The notes: generated by a model from the sequence alone, not told the origin. A stretch of 64,000 bases of DNA from PALSA-911 sp963743035 (GCA_963743035.1 CAVUOB010000016.1:40601-104600); one strand, 5' to 3'. Shown: positions 1 to 9,775, counted from the first letter of the stretch. Made by a program: numbers and translations.

Positions 1-20
1 ACGAAGACAGAAGGCGGTCC

Positions 21-3000
21 GGTTCCCCCGCCTGCGCGGGGATGGTCCCCGATAGGCATGCTGTTGGCGAGCGCCTGCGTCGGTTCCCCCGCCTGCGCGG
101 GGATGGTCCCTCGTCCTGCACGCCGGGAGATTTCGACCAACCGGTTCCCCCGCCTGCGCGGGGATGGTCCCTTGTCGAACCGCATGTCGTGGTTTCCCAC
201 GGTGGTTCCCCCGCCTGCGCGGGGATGGTCCCCTCCTAAATGCCTCGGCTACCCTCCCGTCTGGGGTTCCCCCGCCTGCGCGGGGATGGTCCGTGGCTAC
301 ACCGGTGCCTGTGCCACCGAGCGGAGGTTCCCCCGCCTGCGCGGGGATGGTCCCCATCGCGCTACGCATCGGCCAGTTCCCCGGCGGGTTCCCCCGCCTG
401 CGCGGGGATGGTCCCATGTCCATGTTCATGCCGCCGTTGCTGATATCGGTTCCCCCGCCTGCGCGGGGATGGTCCCGACGCGGCGCTTGCGGCATTGCAG
501 GTGCACGGGGTTCCCCCGCCTGCGCGGGGATGGTCCCCCGGCATGCCGCTTTTCGTGGCCGCCTGATCGGGTTCCCCCGCCTGCGCGGGGATGGTCCCCG
601 GGTATGCTGACGGATGCAAAGCTGAGACAGGGTTCCCCCGCCTGCGCGGGGATGGTCCCCTGCCCCCCCTTCGCTCCCTGATGCCGCTTGGGGTTCCCCC
701 GCCTGCGCGGGGATGGTCCCTTAGCCGCGCCCATGCCGAACCCGCACGCGAGGGTTCCCCCGCCTGCGCGGGGATGGTCCCATGGAGCTTCTGACCGGCC
801 CGGCTATCGGCGGGGTTCCCCCGCCTGCGCGGGGATGGTCCCGACGACCTAAACCTGAGGTTCGATCAGCTAAAGGTTCCCCCGCCTGCGCGGGGATGGT
901 CCCGGAACGGGCGGGACGGGGACACTGACGCTCGTGGTTCCCCCGCCTGCGCGGGGATGGTCCCCTCGATCTCCAAGCGATGGGACCCAGGCCGAGGGTT
1001 CCCCCGCCTGCGCGGGGATGGTCCCCGCGTGGCCGAGCCCAAGGGCGAAAATTACGTGGTTCCCCCGCCTGCGCGGGGATGGTCCCTCGGCCAAGGTGAC
1101 GGCGCCGGTCGTGGATACGGTTCCCCCGCCTGCGCGGGGATGGTCCCCTCGCCGAGCGCCTCGACGCGGGCGGTCGCGAGGTTCCCCCGCCTGCGCGGGG
1201 ATGGTCCCCCCTCTGCTCGGATGAAAATCATGATCTCGTTGGTTCCCCCGCCTGCGCGGGGATGGTCCCTACCGCTACTACCTGGCCCTCTATGGCGGCA
1301 CGGTTCCCCCGCCTGCGCGGGGATGGTCCCCCGAGCCCCCAGGCGTCGATCACCTTCCGCGCGGTTCCCCCGCCTGCGCGGGGATGGTCCCGCACAATGA
1401 GCGACACATTCACGACCGAGGAAGGTTCCCCCGCCTGCGCGGGGATGGTCCCCTCGGGGGCGACCGAGCCGACCTGGACGGTCAGGTTCCCCCGCCTGCG
1501 CGAGGATGGTCCCCACTCTGCGCAGTCGCAGGTTGTCGTCTGATGGGTTCCCCCGCCTGCGCGGGGATGGTCCCCTTCTCTGTGTCGGCTACCGGCACCA
1601 TTTCGTGGTTCCCCCGCCTGCGCGGGGATGGTCCCCCCTGACCACGCGCCAGATCCTTGCGCGCGCAGGTTCCCCCGCCTGCGCGGGGATGGTCCCGCCT
1701 CCTCGTGGCGGCGACGTTCCGCGCTTCTGGTTCCCCCGCCTGCGCGGGGATGGTCCCATCGTCGGGCGCATCTCGAACCCGGCCTCGCCGGTTCCCCCGC
1801 CTGCGCGGGGATGGTCCCTCGGCCGGAACCTCGGCCGGCGACGGCCGCAGGGTTCCCCCGCCTGCGCGGGGATGGTCCCGGATCCAACCATCTTATCCTG
1901 ACCAAGACCGAGGTTCCCCCGCCTGCGCGGGGATGGTCCCATGTGGCTGTAGGTCGCGACCGGCAGGACCGAGGTTCCCCCGCCTGCGCGGGGATGGTCC
2001 CCGGACCGTCAGCGCGGTCATCGGCTCGCGAGCGGTTCCCCCGCCTGCGCGGGGATGGTCCCTTCCAATGCTGGATGCCGCAGACTGCAGTGGCGGTTCC
2101 CCCGCCTGCGCGGGGATGGTCCCGCTTTGTCGATCCATCCAACAACCCTCGGGCAGGTTCCCCCGCCTGCGCGGGGATGGTCCCGGAGAAGTAAGACATG
2201 GCGGCCGGTTCGTTTAGGTTCCCCCGCCTGCGCGGGGATGGTCCCTACTCGGCGCAGGGGCTGTGCCAGACCTGGGGGGTTCCCCCGCCTGCGCGGGGAT
2301 GGTTCTGCTTTCGCCGGGTGTTCGGCGCCGAGCACGTCGGTTCCCCCGCCTGCGCGGGGATGGTCCCTGGGCCAGCGGCCAGGCATTGTGCGGCCAGGAG
2401 GTTCCCCCGCCTGCGCGGGGATGGTCCCCACACGACTGGGTATTTGTCCGTATGGGTTGAGGTTCCCCCGCCTGCGCGGGGATGGTCCCCAGCGCGGGGT
2501 TCTCGTGGACATACCGATGACGGTTCCCCCGCCTGCGCGGGGATGGTCCCACGGCTGCTGCAGCGGCGGCTCAGACCACGGCGGTTCCCCCGCCTGCGCG
2601 GGGATGGTCCCCGCGCAAGGACGGTCGGATCATGGCCAGCCGCGGTTCCCCCGCCTGCGCGGGGATGGTCCCGGCCCGTCTCCATCCTCGCTGATGTCGT
2701 CTCCGGTTCCCCCGCCTGCGCGGGGATGGTCCCCCGATCAGCGCCAGGTCCGCGCCCATCTCTCGGGTTCCCCCGCCTGCGCGGGGATGGTCCCGCGACC
2801 AAGAAGGACGGCGATACGGAGGTGTGGGTTCCCCCGCCTGCGCGGGGATGGTCCCGCGCAAGCCGACGACTTCATGGCGGCGTGCGAGGTTCCCCCGCCT
2901 GCGCGGGGATGGTCCCTGGTATCTGTGGGACGGCTCGCGGTGGAAGCGGGTTCCCCCGCCTGCGCGGGGATGGTCCCTACAGCTCGGCCCCGACGCTCAC

Positions 3001-3830
3001 TTACAGCCTGGTTCCCCCGCCTGCGCGGGGATGGTCCCGGCCCGTCTCCATCCTCGCTGATGTCGTCTCCGGTTCCCCCGCCTGCGCGGGGATGGTCCCC
3101 GGATGCCGATGCTGGGCGTCGCGACATCCCGGGTTCCCCCGCCTGCGCGGGGATGGTCCCCATAAGAAGGAAATCGTTACGAATTTCACGAAGGTTCCCC
3201 CGCCTGCGCGGGGATGGTCCCCAGATCGAAGCCCTCAACTTTCGTGGCGGCTCGGTTCCCCCGCCTGCGCGGGGATGGTCCCGCCTGGGAATCCGCCGCC
3301 GGTAAGATCGTGGAGGTTCCCCCGCCTGCGCGGGGATGGTCCGTCCGGATCGCGGTCGCGCATCTCATACGCGGTGGTTCCCCCGCCTGCGCGGGGATGG
3401 TCCCCTGATGGACTGGCCGATCACGCCGGCCTACTGGGTTCCCCGGCCTGCGCGGGGATGGTCCCCTGCACTGCATGTCCCGGCTGTTCGGAGAGGAGGT
3501 TCCCCCGCCTGCGCGGGGATGGTCCCTGGGACCGGCCCGGAGAGCACGACGAATGACCGGTTCCCGCGCCTGCGCGGGGATGGTCCCCGGTCGAGGCCGA
3601 GCGCGAAGATCTGGTCCGAGGTTCCCCCGCCTGCGCGGTGATGGTCCTGGATCCGGCCCGGCGTGGAATACGACGATCTCGGTTCCCCCGCCTGCGCGGG
3701 GATGGTCCCGCGCCTTGGACATGGGGAAGGGGGCCTGGCGCGGTTCCCCCGCCTGCGCGGGATGGTCCCGTAAATCGCCGCGTCGTGAAGGTCCGGATCA
3801 CGGTTCCCCCGCCTGCGCGGGGATGGTGCC
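21..3830 (+). CRISPR. Type I-E-like CRISPR array, 63 repeats, left edge truncated
   Basis: A 29-bp repeat, starting GGTTCCCCCG and ending GGGGATGGTCCC with a CCCC/GGGG stem in between, recurs every 61 bp from position 21. Spacers are 32 nt. I count 63 repeats and 62 complete spacers in the window; bases 1-20 are the end of another spacer, so the array continues to the left. Repeat and spacer lengths and the ...GGGGAT... core fit subtype I-E (Cascade/Cas3). Repeats are near-perfect until about 3430. They then decay: substitutions in the repeats at 3437, 3559, 3620 and 3802, and one G missing in the repeat at 3742. That marks the right end as the old, leader-distal end, so leader and cas genes should lie left of the window. 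No cas gene is present here. The subtype is inferred from the repeat only. Confidence 0.97.
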
Positions 3831-3940
3831 TTCAAGAACATCAAGAACATGAGGGGATGGTGCTGTGGTGCCGAACGCTGAGGGCCGATCGGCGCTGCGC
3901 AGCCAGTGCCCGGTTTTCGCGGGAGGGCCCAAACCGTCCT

Positions 3941-3960
3941 TGGGGGTAGATATGGGGGTA
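3941..3960. repeat. Direct repeats TGGGGGTA beside tRNA-Ser (possible integrase arm sites)
   Basis: TGGGGGTA occurs at 3941-3948 and again at 3953-3960, followed by an AT-rich tract up to the 3' end of tRNA-Ser at 4016. Paired G-rich octamers of this kind are typical arm-type sites of P4-like tyrosine integrases that use tRNA genes. No integrase gene is visible, so this may be one flank of an island or a relic. The function is inferred. Confidence 0.4.
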
Positions 3961-4013
3961 AAAAACGCTACTGCAAGAATTATATTAGATATTTCAATGG
4001 GTTATGGCGTCTC

Positions 4014-4105
<92 letters not shown>

Positions 4106-4374
4106 GCAGGCGGCGGGTTATAGGGGGCGATGGGCGGGTCTGCAACCGGACCCTGCGGCGGTGCGTGGCTGCCATGCAGGGCTCGGCTGTGGCGGTTGCG
4201 TGCGGTTTGGATTGACACCGAACGGGCCGGCGCTATAACCGCCCCTCTCCGGCCGCCGGGAGCCTCCTGGTGGCCTTGTTTTCTATGGTTCGGGCGGGTC
4301 TGCCGCCTGCTGAGACGACTACGACGACACCCTACGACCGGCCGCGTCCGGCCAAGCTACAGGAATTCGAAGAG

Positions 4375-4689
4375 ATGTTCGCAGTCATCCGCACCGGCGG
4401 GAAACAGTACCGCGTTACCGAGAACGCCGTGCTGAAGGTGGAGAAGCTGGAGGCCGAGCCTGGCTCGACCGTCACCTTCACCGATGTGCTCGCCGTCGGC
4501 GGGGAGGGCAACCTCACGCTCGGCGCCCCGATCGTGGCCGGCGCCAGCGTGACCGCGACCGTCATCGCGCAGGACCGGCTGGACAAGGTCATCATCTTCA
4601 AGAAGCGCCGCCGGCAGAACAGCCGTCGTCGCAACGGCCATCGCCAGCATGTGACCGTGCTGCGCGTGTCCGGCATTTCGGCCGCCTGA
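4375..4689 (+). CDS. rplU: 50S ribosomal protein L21
   Basis: Encodes the 104-residue bL21 protein, which binds 23S rRNA in the large subunit. The N-terminus MFAVIRTGGKQYRV and the basic segment FKKRRRQNSRRRNGHRQ near residue 80 are diagnostic. The ATG at 4375 gives the normal family length and N-terminus; in-frame codons further upstream do not match the family. It is followed 16 bp later by rpmA, the conserved rplU-rpmA pair, with obgE next, as in most proteobacteria. Confidence 0.98.
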   Translation: MFAVIRTGGKQYRVTENAVLKVEKLEAEPGSTVTFTDVLAVGGEGNLTLGAPIVAGASVTATVIAQDRLDKVIIFKKRRRQNSRRRNGHRQHVTVLRVSGISAA

Positions 4690-4705
4690 GCAGGAGACCC
4701 AACCC

Positions 4706-4975
4706 ATGGCACACAAGAAAGCTGGCGGCTCGTCGCGCAACGGCCGCGATACCGAGGGAAGGCGCCTCGGCGTCAAGAAATACGGCGGCGAGAAGGTCGT
4801 TGCCGGCAACATCCTGATCCGCCAGCGCGGCACGCGCTGGAAGCCCGGCACCAATGTCGGTCTCGGCAAGGACCACACCATCTTCGCGCTGGTGGACGGC
4901 AACGTGGAGTTCCAGACCAAGGCCGAAGGCCGAGTGTATGTCTCCGTGAAACCGCTGCCGGTCGCCGCAGAATAA
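4706..4975 (+). CDS. rpmA: 50S ribosomal protein L27
   Basis: Encodes bL27 (89 residues), whose N-terminal tail reaches the peptidyl transferase centre. It starts MAHKKAGGSSRNGRDTEGRR, the standard family N-terminus, and carries the RQRGTRWKPGTNVG core. The AGGAG upstream (caggagaccc) supports the ATG at 4706. It lies between rplU and obgE and is closed by a strong intrinsic terminator at 5005-5035. Confidence 0.98.
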   Translation: MAHKKAGGSSRNGRDTEGRRLGVKKYGGEKVVAGNILIRQRGTRWKPGTNVGLGKDHTIFALVDGNVEFQTKAEGRVYVSVKPLPVAAE

Positions 4976-5004
4976 CGCGCCGTACCCTCACGCCTGAGAA
5001 TCGA

Positions 5005-5035
5005 CGGGGGTCGGCAGCAGCCGGCCCCCGTTTTT
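5005..5035 (+). terminator. Intrinsic terminator after rplU-rpmA
   Basis: CGGGGGTCGG (5005-5014) pairs with CCGGCCCCCG (5021-5030) across a 6-base loop and is followed by five T residues. It lies just before obgE, so it would separate, or attenuate, ribosomal protein and obgE transcription. Confidence 0.85.
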
Positions 5036-5049
5036 CGTTGTAGAAGAAA

Positions 5050-6060
5050 ATGAAATTCCTCGATCAAGCCAAGATCTATCTGCGGTCCGGTGACGGCGGC
5101 GACGGTGTCGTCGCCTTCCGGCGTGAGCGCTTCATCGAGTTCGGCGGTCCCGATGGCGGCAATGGCGGCAAGGGCGGGGACATCGTCTTCGAGGCCGTGC
5201 AGAACCTGAACACGCTGATCGACTTCCGCTACACCCAGCATTTCCGCGCCCGCAAGGGCGGCAACGGCGCCGGGTCGGACCGCACCGGCGCCGGGGCGGA
5301 CGACGTGGTGATCAAGGTCCCGGTCGGCACGCAGATCATGGCCGATGACCAGGAGACGCTGCTCGCGGACCTCGATGTTCCTGGCAAGCGCATCACCCTG
5401 CTGCGAGGCGGCGATGGCGGCTACGGCAACGCAAACTTCAAGAGCTCGACCAACCGCGCGCCGCGCCGGGCCGACAAGGGCTGGCCGGGGGCGGAGCGCT
5501 GGGTATGGCTGCGGCTGAAGCTGATCGCCGATGTCGGGCTGGTCGGGCTGCCCAATGCCGGCAAGTCCACGCTGCTGGCGGCGAGCTCCGCGGCGCGGCC
5601 AAAGATCGCGGATTACCCGTTTACCACGCTGCATCCGCAGCTTGGGGTGGTGCGGCTGAATGCGACCGAGGAGTTCGTGATCGCCGACATCCCCGGGCTG
5701 ATCGAGGGCGCGCATGAGGGCGCCGGCCTCGGCGACCGGTTCCTCGGCCATGTCGAGCGCTGCGCGGTGCTGCTGCATCTGATCGATGGCGCCGCCGGCG
5801 ACGTGGTAAAGGCCTGGCGCCTGGTGCGCGAGGAGCTGGCCGCCTATGGCGGCGGCCTCGCGGACAAGCCGGAGCTGATCGGCCTGAACAAGAGCAATTC
5901 GATGACCCCGCGCGAAACCTCCGGCCGCCGCGCCGCCTTGGCGAAGGCGTCGGGACGGCCGGTCATGGTGCTGTCCGGCGTGACCGGCGAGGGCGTGCCC
6001 GAGCTGCTGCGCGCGCTGCAGAACGCGGTGAACGAGGAGCGGCGAGGCAAGGCGGCATGA
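5050..6060 (+). CDS. obgE: Obg GTPase (G4 motif NKSN)
   Basis: Essential Obg-family GTPase that associates with the 50S subunit and the stress response. Residues 1-158 form the glycine-rich Obg fold (GDGGDGVVAFRRE, GGNGGKGGD). The G domain follows, with P-loop GLPNAGKST near 165, DIPG (G3) near 215 and a G4 region near 280. G4 reads NKSN instead of NKxD (codons at 5887-5898), so the guanine-specifying Asp is Asn. At 336 residues with no long C-terminal tail it matches the shorter alphaproteobacterial forms. Its stop overlaps the proB start by 4 bp (ATGA), as in many alphaproteobacteria. Confidence 0.97.
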   Translation: MKFLDQAKIYLRSGDGGDGVVAFRRERFIEFGGPDGGNGGKGGDIVFEAVQNLNTLIDFRYTQHFRARKGGNGAGSDRTGAGADDVVIKVPVGTQIMADDQETLLADLDVPGKRITLLRGGDGGYGNANFKSSTNRAPRRADKGWPGAERWVWLRLKLIADVGLVGLPNAGKSTLLAASSAARPKIADYPFTTLHPQLGVVRLNATEEFVIADIPGLIEGAHEGAGLGDRFLGHVERCAVLLHLIDGAAGDVVKAWRLVREELAAYGGGLADKPELIGLNKSNSMTPRETSGRRAALAKASGRPVMVLSGVTGEGVPELLRALQNAVNEERRGKAA

Positions 6061-7202
6061 ACGCCCCCGATCCTGCCGGCGCGCCCCGATTGGACGCGCC
6101 CCGACTGGCCAATGCCCGCCGCCTGGTGGTGAAGATCGGCAGCGCGCTGGTGGTGGACAAGACCGAGCCGCGCGCCGCCTGGCTGGACGGCGTCGCCGCC
6201 GATATCGCCGCCCTGCGCGCCCGGGGCGTGGACGTGATCGTGGTTTCCTCCGGCGCCATTGCCCTGGCGCGGCGCACGCTGGGCCTCGTGCGCAAGCGGC
6301 TGAAGCTGGAGGAGAAGCAGGCCGCCGCGGCGGTCGGGCAGATCCGGCTGGCGCAGGCCTGGAGTGTCGCGCTCTCCGCCCACGGGCTGACCGCGGCGCA
6401 GCTGCTGCTGACGCCGGACGACACCGAGGACCGCCGCCGCTACCTGAACGCGCGGTCCACGCTGACCACGCTGCTCGGCCTCGGCTGTATCCCCGTGATC
6501 AACGAGAACAATTCGATCGCCACGGCGGAAATCCGCTTCGGCGACAACGACCGGCTGGCGGCGCGGGTGGCGGAGATGGTGCAGGCCGACCAGCTGGTGC
6601 TGCTGTCCGATATCGACGGGCTCTACACCGCCGATCCCCGCCGCGATCCGGCGGCCTTGCACATCCCCGTGGTGGCGGCGATCACGCCGGAGATCGAGGC
6701 GATGGGCGGCGAGCCGCCGCCCGGCTATTCCTCCGGCGGCATGCGCACGAAGCTGGTCGCCGCCCAGATCGCCACGCAGGCGGGCTGCGCGATGGCGATC
6801 GCGGTCGGCAATGTGGCGCATCCGCTGGCGACGCTGGAGCGGGGGGCGCGCTGCACCTGGTTCCTGGCCGCCCCGGAGGGCCGTTCCGCACGCAAGCGCT
6901 GGATCGCCGGCGCGCTGGCGCCACTCGGCACGCTGCGGGTCGATGCCGGCGCGGCCAAGGCACTCGCGGCCGGGCGGTCGCTGCTGCCGGCGGGGGTGCG
7001 CGCCATCGAGGGCAGTTTCGAGCGCGGCGACCCGGTGATCGTGGTCGGGCCGCACGGGGAGCTGCTCGCGCGCGGCTTGTCGGCCTATGCCAGCGGGGAT
7101 GCGCAGAAGATCGCCGGCCATAGGTCCGACCAGATCGAGCCGATCCTGGGCTGGCGCGGACGCGACGAGATCATCCATCGCGACGATCTGGTCCTGGTCT
7201 AG
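6057..7202 (+). CDS. proB: Glutamate 5-kinase
   Basis: Phosphorylates L-glutamate to gamma-glutamyl phosphate, the first step of proline synthesis. The amino acid kinase domain spans about residues 20-270 (VVKIGSALV, SSGAIALARR, INENNSIAT, FGDNDRLAARVA, SSGGMRTKL). A PUA domain follows (about 285-370), as in the long bacterial ProB. The ATG at 6057 overlaps the obgE stop, implying translational coupling. proA follows after 76 bp, giving the first two proline enzymes in order. Confidence 0.97.
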   Translation: MNAPDPAGAPRLDAPRLANARRLVVKIGSALVVDKTEPRAAWLDGVAADIAALRARGVDVIVVSSGAIALARRTLGLVRKRLKLEEKQAAAAVGQIRLAQAWSVALSAHGLTAAQLLLTPDDTEDRRRYLNARSTLTTLLGLGCIPVINENNSIATAEIRFGDNDRLAARVAEMVQADQLVLLSDIDGLYTADPRRDPAALHIPVVAAITPEIEAMGGEPPPGYSSGGMRTKLVAAQIATQAGCAMAIAVGNVAHPLATLERGARCTWFLAAPEGRSARKRWIAGALAPLGTLRVDAGAAKALAAGRSLLPAGVRAIEGSFERGDPVIVVGPHGELLARGLSAYASGDAQKIAGHRSDQIEPILGWRGRDEIIHRDDLVLV

Positions 7203-7278
7203 CCCGCCCCCGTCCTGGAAACCCCACACTGGAAACGAAGCCCGAGCCGCGCCAGACTAGCCACCAAGGAAACGCCGA

Positions 7279-8538
7279 ATGCATATCGAGACCGAGGTCA
7301 CCCAGCATCTGCACCGCGCCGCGACCGCCGCGCGGGAGGCATCGCGCATCCTCGGCCGGGCGCCGGCGGAGACGCGCAATGCTGCGCTGCGGGCGATGGC
7401 GGCCGCCATGCGGGCGCAGAGCCAGCAGATCCTGGCCGCCAATGCCGCAGACCTGGCCGCGTTCAGCGGCAGCGCCTCGTTCCGCGACCGGCTGACCCTG
7501 AACCCGGCGCGGGTCGATGCGATGGCGCAGGGGCTGGACGATATCGCCGAACTGCCCGATCCGCTCGGCCGGGCCCTGGCCGAGTGGACCCGGCCCAATG
7601 GCCTGAAGTTCCAGCGCATCGCGACGCCGATCGGGGTGATCGGCATGATCTATGAAAGCCGCCCGAATGTCGGCGCCGATGCCTCCGGGCTGTGCCTGAA
7701 ATCCGGCAATGCGGTGATCCTGCGCGGCGGGTCCGAGAGCCTGCAATCGGCGCGTGCGATCAACGCGGCGATGGTGGAGGGGTTGCGCCAGGCCGGGTTG
7801 CCGGAAGCCTGCGTGCAGATCGCGCCGAACACCGACCGCGCCTATGTCGCGGCCATGCTCGACGGCGCGGGTCTGCTGGACCTGATCATTCCCCGCGGCG
7901 GCAAGTCGCTGGTGGAGCGGGTGCAGCGGGAGGCGCGGGTGCCGGTGCTCGCGCATGCCGAGGGGCTCAACCATACCTATGTGCACGCAGCGGCGGACCC
8001 GGCGATGGCGCGCAGCATCCTGGCCAATGCCAAGATGCGCCGCACCAGCGTCTGCGGCGCGACCGAGACCCTGCTGATCGACCGGGCCATCGCGCCGTCC
8101 TTGCTGCCGCTGCTGGTGGCCGATCTGCGGGCGCTGGGGTGCGATTTCCGCGCCGACGCCGCGGCGCGGGCGATCGTCCCGGACCTGCCCGCCGCCGGCG
8201 AGGCCGATTACGACACCGAGTGGCTGGACGCCGTGCTTTCCATTCGCGTGGTCGATGGGGTCGAACAGGCGCTGGCGCATATCGGCCAACATGGCAGCGA
8301 GCACACGGACGCGATCGTTACCGAGGACGCGGCGATCGCGGAACAGTTCCTGCTTGGCGTGGACAGCGCGGTGGCGCTGTGGAACGCCTCCACCCAGTTC
8401 TGCGACGGCGGCGAGTTCGGTTTCGGCGCGGAGATCGGCATCGCCACTGGGCGCATACATGCCCGCGGTCCGGTGGGGCTGGAGCAGCTGACGATCTACC
8501 GCTACCTCGTCACCGGCACAGGGCAGGTGCGTCCCTGA
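7279..8538 (+). CDS. proA: Gamma-glutamyl phosphate reductase
   Basis: NADPH-dependent reduction of gamma-glutamyl phosphate to glutamate-5-semialdehyde, the second step of proline synthesis. It is a 419-residue aldehyde dehydrogenase-superfamily protein with family landmarks PIGVIGMIYESRPNV (about 118), LKSGNAVILRGG (about 140), IPRGGKSLV (about 208) and the catalytic Cys region RRTSVCGATETLL (about 255). The ATG at 7279 is preceded by AAGGAAA. It lies directly downstream of proB and upstream of nadD. Confidence 0.97.
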   Translation: MHIETEVTQHLHRAATAAREASRILGRAPAETRNAALRAMAAAMRAQSQQILAANAADLAAFSGSASFRDRLTLNPARVDAMAQGLDDIAELPDPLGRALAEWTRPNGLKFQRIATPIGVIGMIYESRPNVGADASGLCLKSGNAVILRGGSESLQSARAINAAMVEGLRQAGLPEACVQIAPNTDRAYVAAMLDGAGLLDLIIPRGGKSLVERVQREARVPVLAHAEGLNHTYVHAAADPAMARSILANAKMRRTSVCGATETLLIDRAIAPSLLPLLVADLRALGCDFRADAAARAIVPDLPAAGEADYDTEWLDAVLSIRVVDGVEQALAHIGQHGSEHTDAIVTEDAAIAEQFLLGVDSAVALWNASTQFCDGGEFGFGAEIGIATGRIHARGPVGLEQLTIYRYLVTGTGQVRP

Positions 8539-8588
8539 CCCATTTCCCGGCCGTGGACCCGCTGCCCCGTTTCGGGGACCGGCGCCGC

Positions 8589-9164
8589 ATGCGCATCGGA
8601 TTGCTCGGCGGTTCGTTCAACCCGGCGCATGCAGGCCATCTGCACGTCGCGATGCTGGCCCGGCAGCGGCTGCGGCTGGACCAGGTGTGGCTGCTGGTCT
8701 CGCCTGGCAATCCGCTGAAGGCCACGCGCGGGATGGCGCCGCTGGGTGCGCGGCTGGCCAGCGCTGCGCGCATCGGCGACGGCAGGCGTGTGGTGGCGAC
8801 GGCGATCGAGGCCGCGTTCGGCACCCGTTTCACCGCGGATACGCTGCGCGAGCTGCGCCGGCGGTTTCCCCGCGCCCGCTTCGTCTGGCTGATGGGCGCC
8901 GATAATCTCAACCAGTTGCCGCGCTGGCGCGACTGGATGGGCATCATGCGCAGGATGCCGGTCGCGGTATTCCCGCGTCCGAGCTATAATCACCGAGCGC
9001 TGGCCGGACGGGCCGCGCATCGGCTGCGCCGCGCCCGGCTTCCCGTTGCCGCGGCGCCGGTGCTGGCGCTACGTCGTCCGCCTGCCTGGATGTTTCTGCC
9101 TGCCCCCCAACATGCCGCCTCGGCCACCGCCATTCGCGCCGCCGGCTCAGGAGTCGTGCTATAG
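8589..9164 (+). CDS. nadD: Nicotinate-nucleotide adenylyltransferase
   Basis: Transfers AMP from ATP to nicotinate mononucleotide in NAD synthesis. Starts MRIGLLGGSFNPAHAGHLH, with the nucleotidyltransferase motif GSFNPxHxGH. The middle has FVWLMGADNL, and the C-terminal SATAIR corresponds to the usual ISSTxIR. The ATG at 8589 gives a 191-residue protein of normal length; the same frame is open far upstream across proA but that part is noncoding. It is followed closely by rsfS, a standard alphaproteobacterial arrangement. Confidence 0.95.
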   Translation: MRIGLLGGSFNPAHAGHLHVAMLARQRLRLDQVWLLVSPGNPLKATRGMAPLGARLASAARIGDGRRVVATAIEAAFGTRFTADTLRELRRRFPRARFVWLMGADNLNQLPRWRDWMGIMRRMPVAVFPRPSYNHRALAGRAAHRLRRARLPVAAAPVLALRRPPAWMFLPAPQHAASATAIRAAGSGVVL

Positions 9165-9241
9165 CCCGCAAACCAGCCTCCCCCCCGAACGATCCCCCCG
9201 CCGCCGGGGCCGCGCCGCGTAAGCGGGCCCCCGCGCGCAAG

Positions 9242-9721
9242 GTGACGAAGCCCGACCTCGCGGAGGCGGCGAAGTCGCCGGGCACGCCGCGCAAGAAGGC
9301 CACCGCCGCCGGACCGCGCGCGGCGGGCGTACGGGCGGTGAAGCGCGCCGCCCGGCCCGAGCCGTCGGTGTTGGACAGGCTGCAGGCGCTGATCGTCGCC
9401 AGCCTGGAGGACGACAAGGCGGAAGCGGTGGTGGCGCTGGACCTGACCGGCAAGGCGTCGTTCTGCGACCGGATGGTGGTCGCCACCGGCATCGCCGACC
9501 GCCAGATCACCGCCATGGCGACGCATCTGGAGGACAAGCTGAACGAGGCCGGCGTGAAGCGCGTGCAGATCGAAGGCACCGGCGGCTCGGACTGGGTGCT
9601 GATCGATGCCGGGGACATCGTGGTCCACCTGTTCAAGCCGGAAGCGCGCACGCTGTATGCGCTCGAGAAGATGTGGGGCGAGGATCTGGACGCCACCGAG
9701 GAGAGTGTGACCGCCGTCTGA
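9242..9721 (+). CDS. rsfS: Ribosomal silencing factor RsfS (Iojap family)
   Basis: Binds uL14 and blocks subunit joining during starvation. The conserved RsfS domain is about residues 45-155: ALDLTGKASFCDRMVVATG, then GSDWVLIDAGDIVVHLF and the ALEKMW end. The N-terminal 40 residues are a Lys/Ala/Pro-rich extension. The GTG at 9242 is the first usual start, but the frame stays open to 9161. There ATA-GCC-CGC-AAA follows a good AGGAG and overlaps the nadD stop, so translation may begin further upstream. It ends before a hairpin at 9738-9755. Confidence 0.92.
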   Translation: MTKPDLAEAAKSPGTPRKKATAAGPRAAGVRAVKRAARPEPSVLDRLQALIVASLEDDKAEAVVALDLTGKASFCDRMVVATGIADRQITAMATHLEDKLNEAGVKRVQIEGTGGSDWVLIDAGDIVVHLFKPEARTLYALEKMWGEDLDATEESVTAV

Positions 9722-9737
9722 CCCCAGGCATGACAAT

Positions 9738-9755
9738 GTGCCTCGCAAGAGGCAC
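9738..9755. terminator. Hairpin between convergent genes
   Basis: GTGCCTC-GCAA-GAGGCAC forms a perfect 7-bp stem with a GCAA tetraloop. It sits between rsfS (plus) and a lipoprotein gene (minus). There is no clear T run on either side, so its strength as a terminator is uncertain. Confidence 0.55.
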
Positions 9756-9775
9756 AACCCGGGGTGCGCCGGGGC

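Noticed and set aside
42..3852. Many ORFs of 60-450 codons on both strands with repeated PPARGWS, FPRLRGDGP or HPRAGGGT peptides
   Set aside because: They are translations of the CRISPR repeat in six frames; the 61-bp period changes frame each unit and no protein family is present.
5005..5035. Riboswitch or leader peptide before obgE
   Set aside because: Only a simple GC hairpin with a T run is present, which is enough for a terminator; no conserved riboswitch core.
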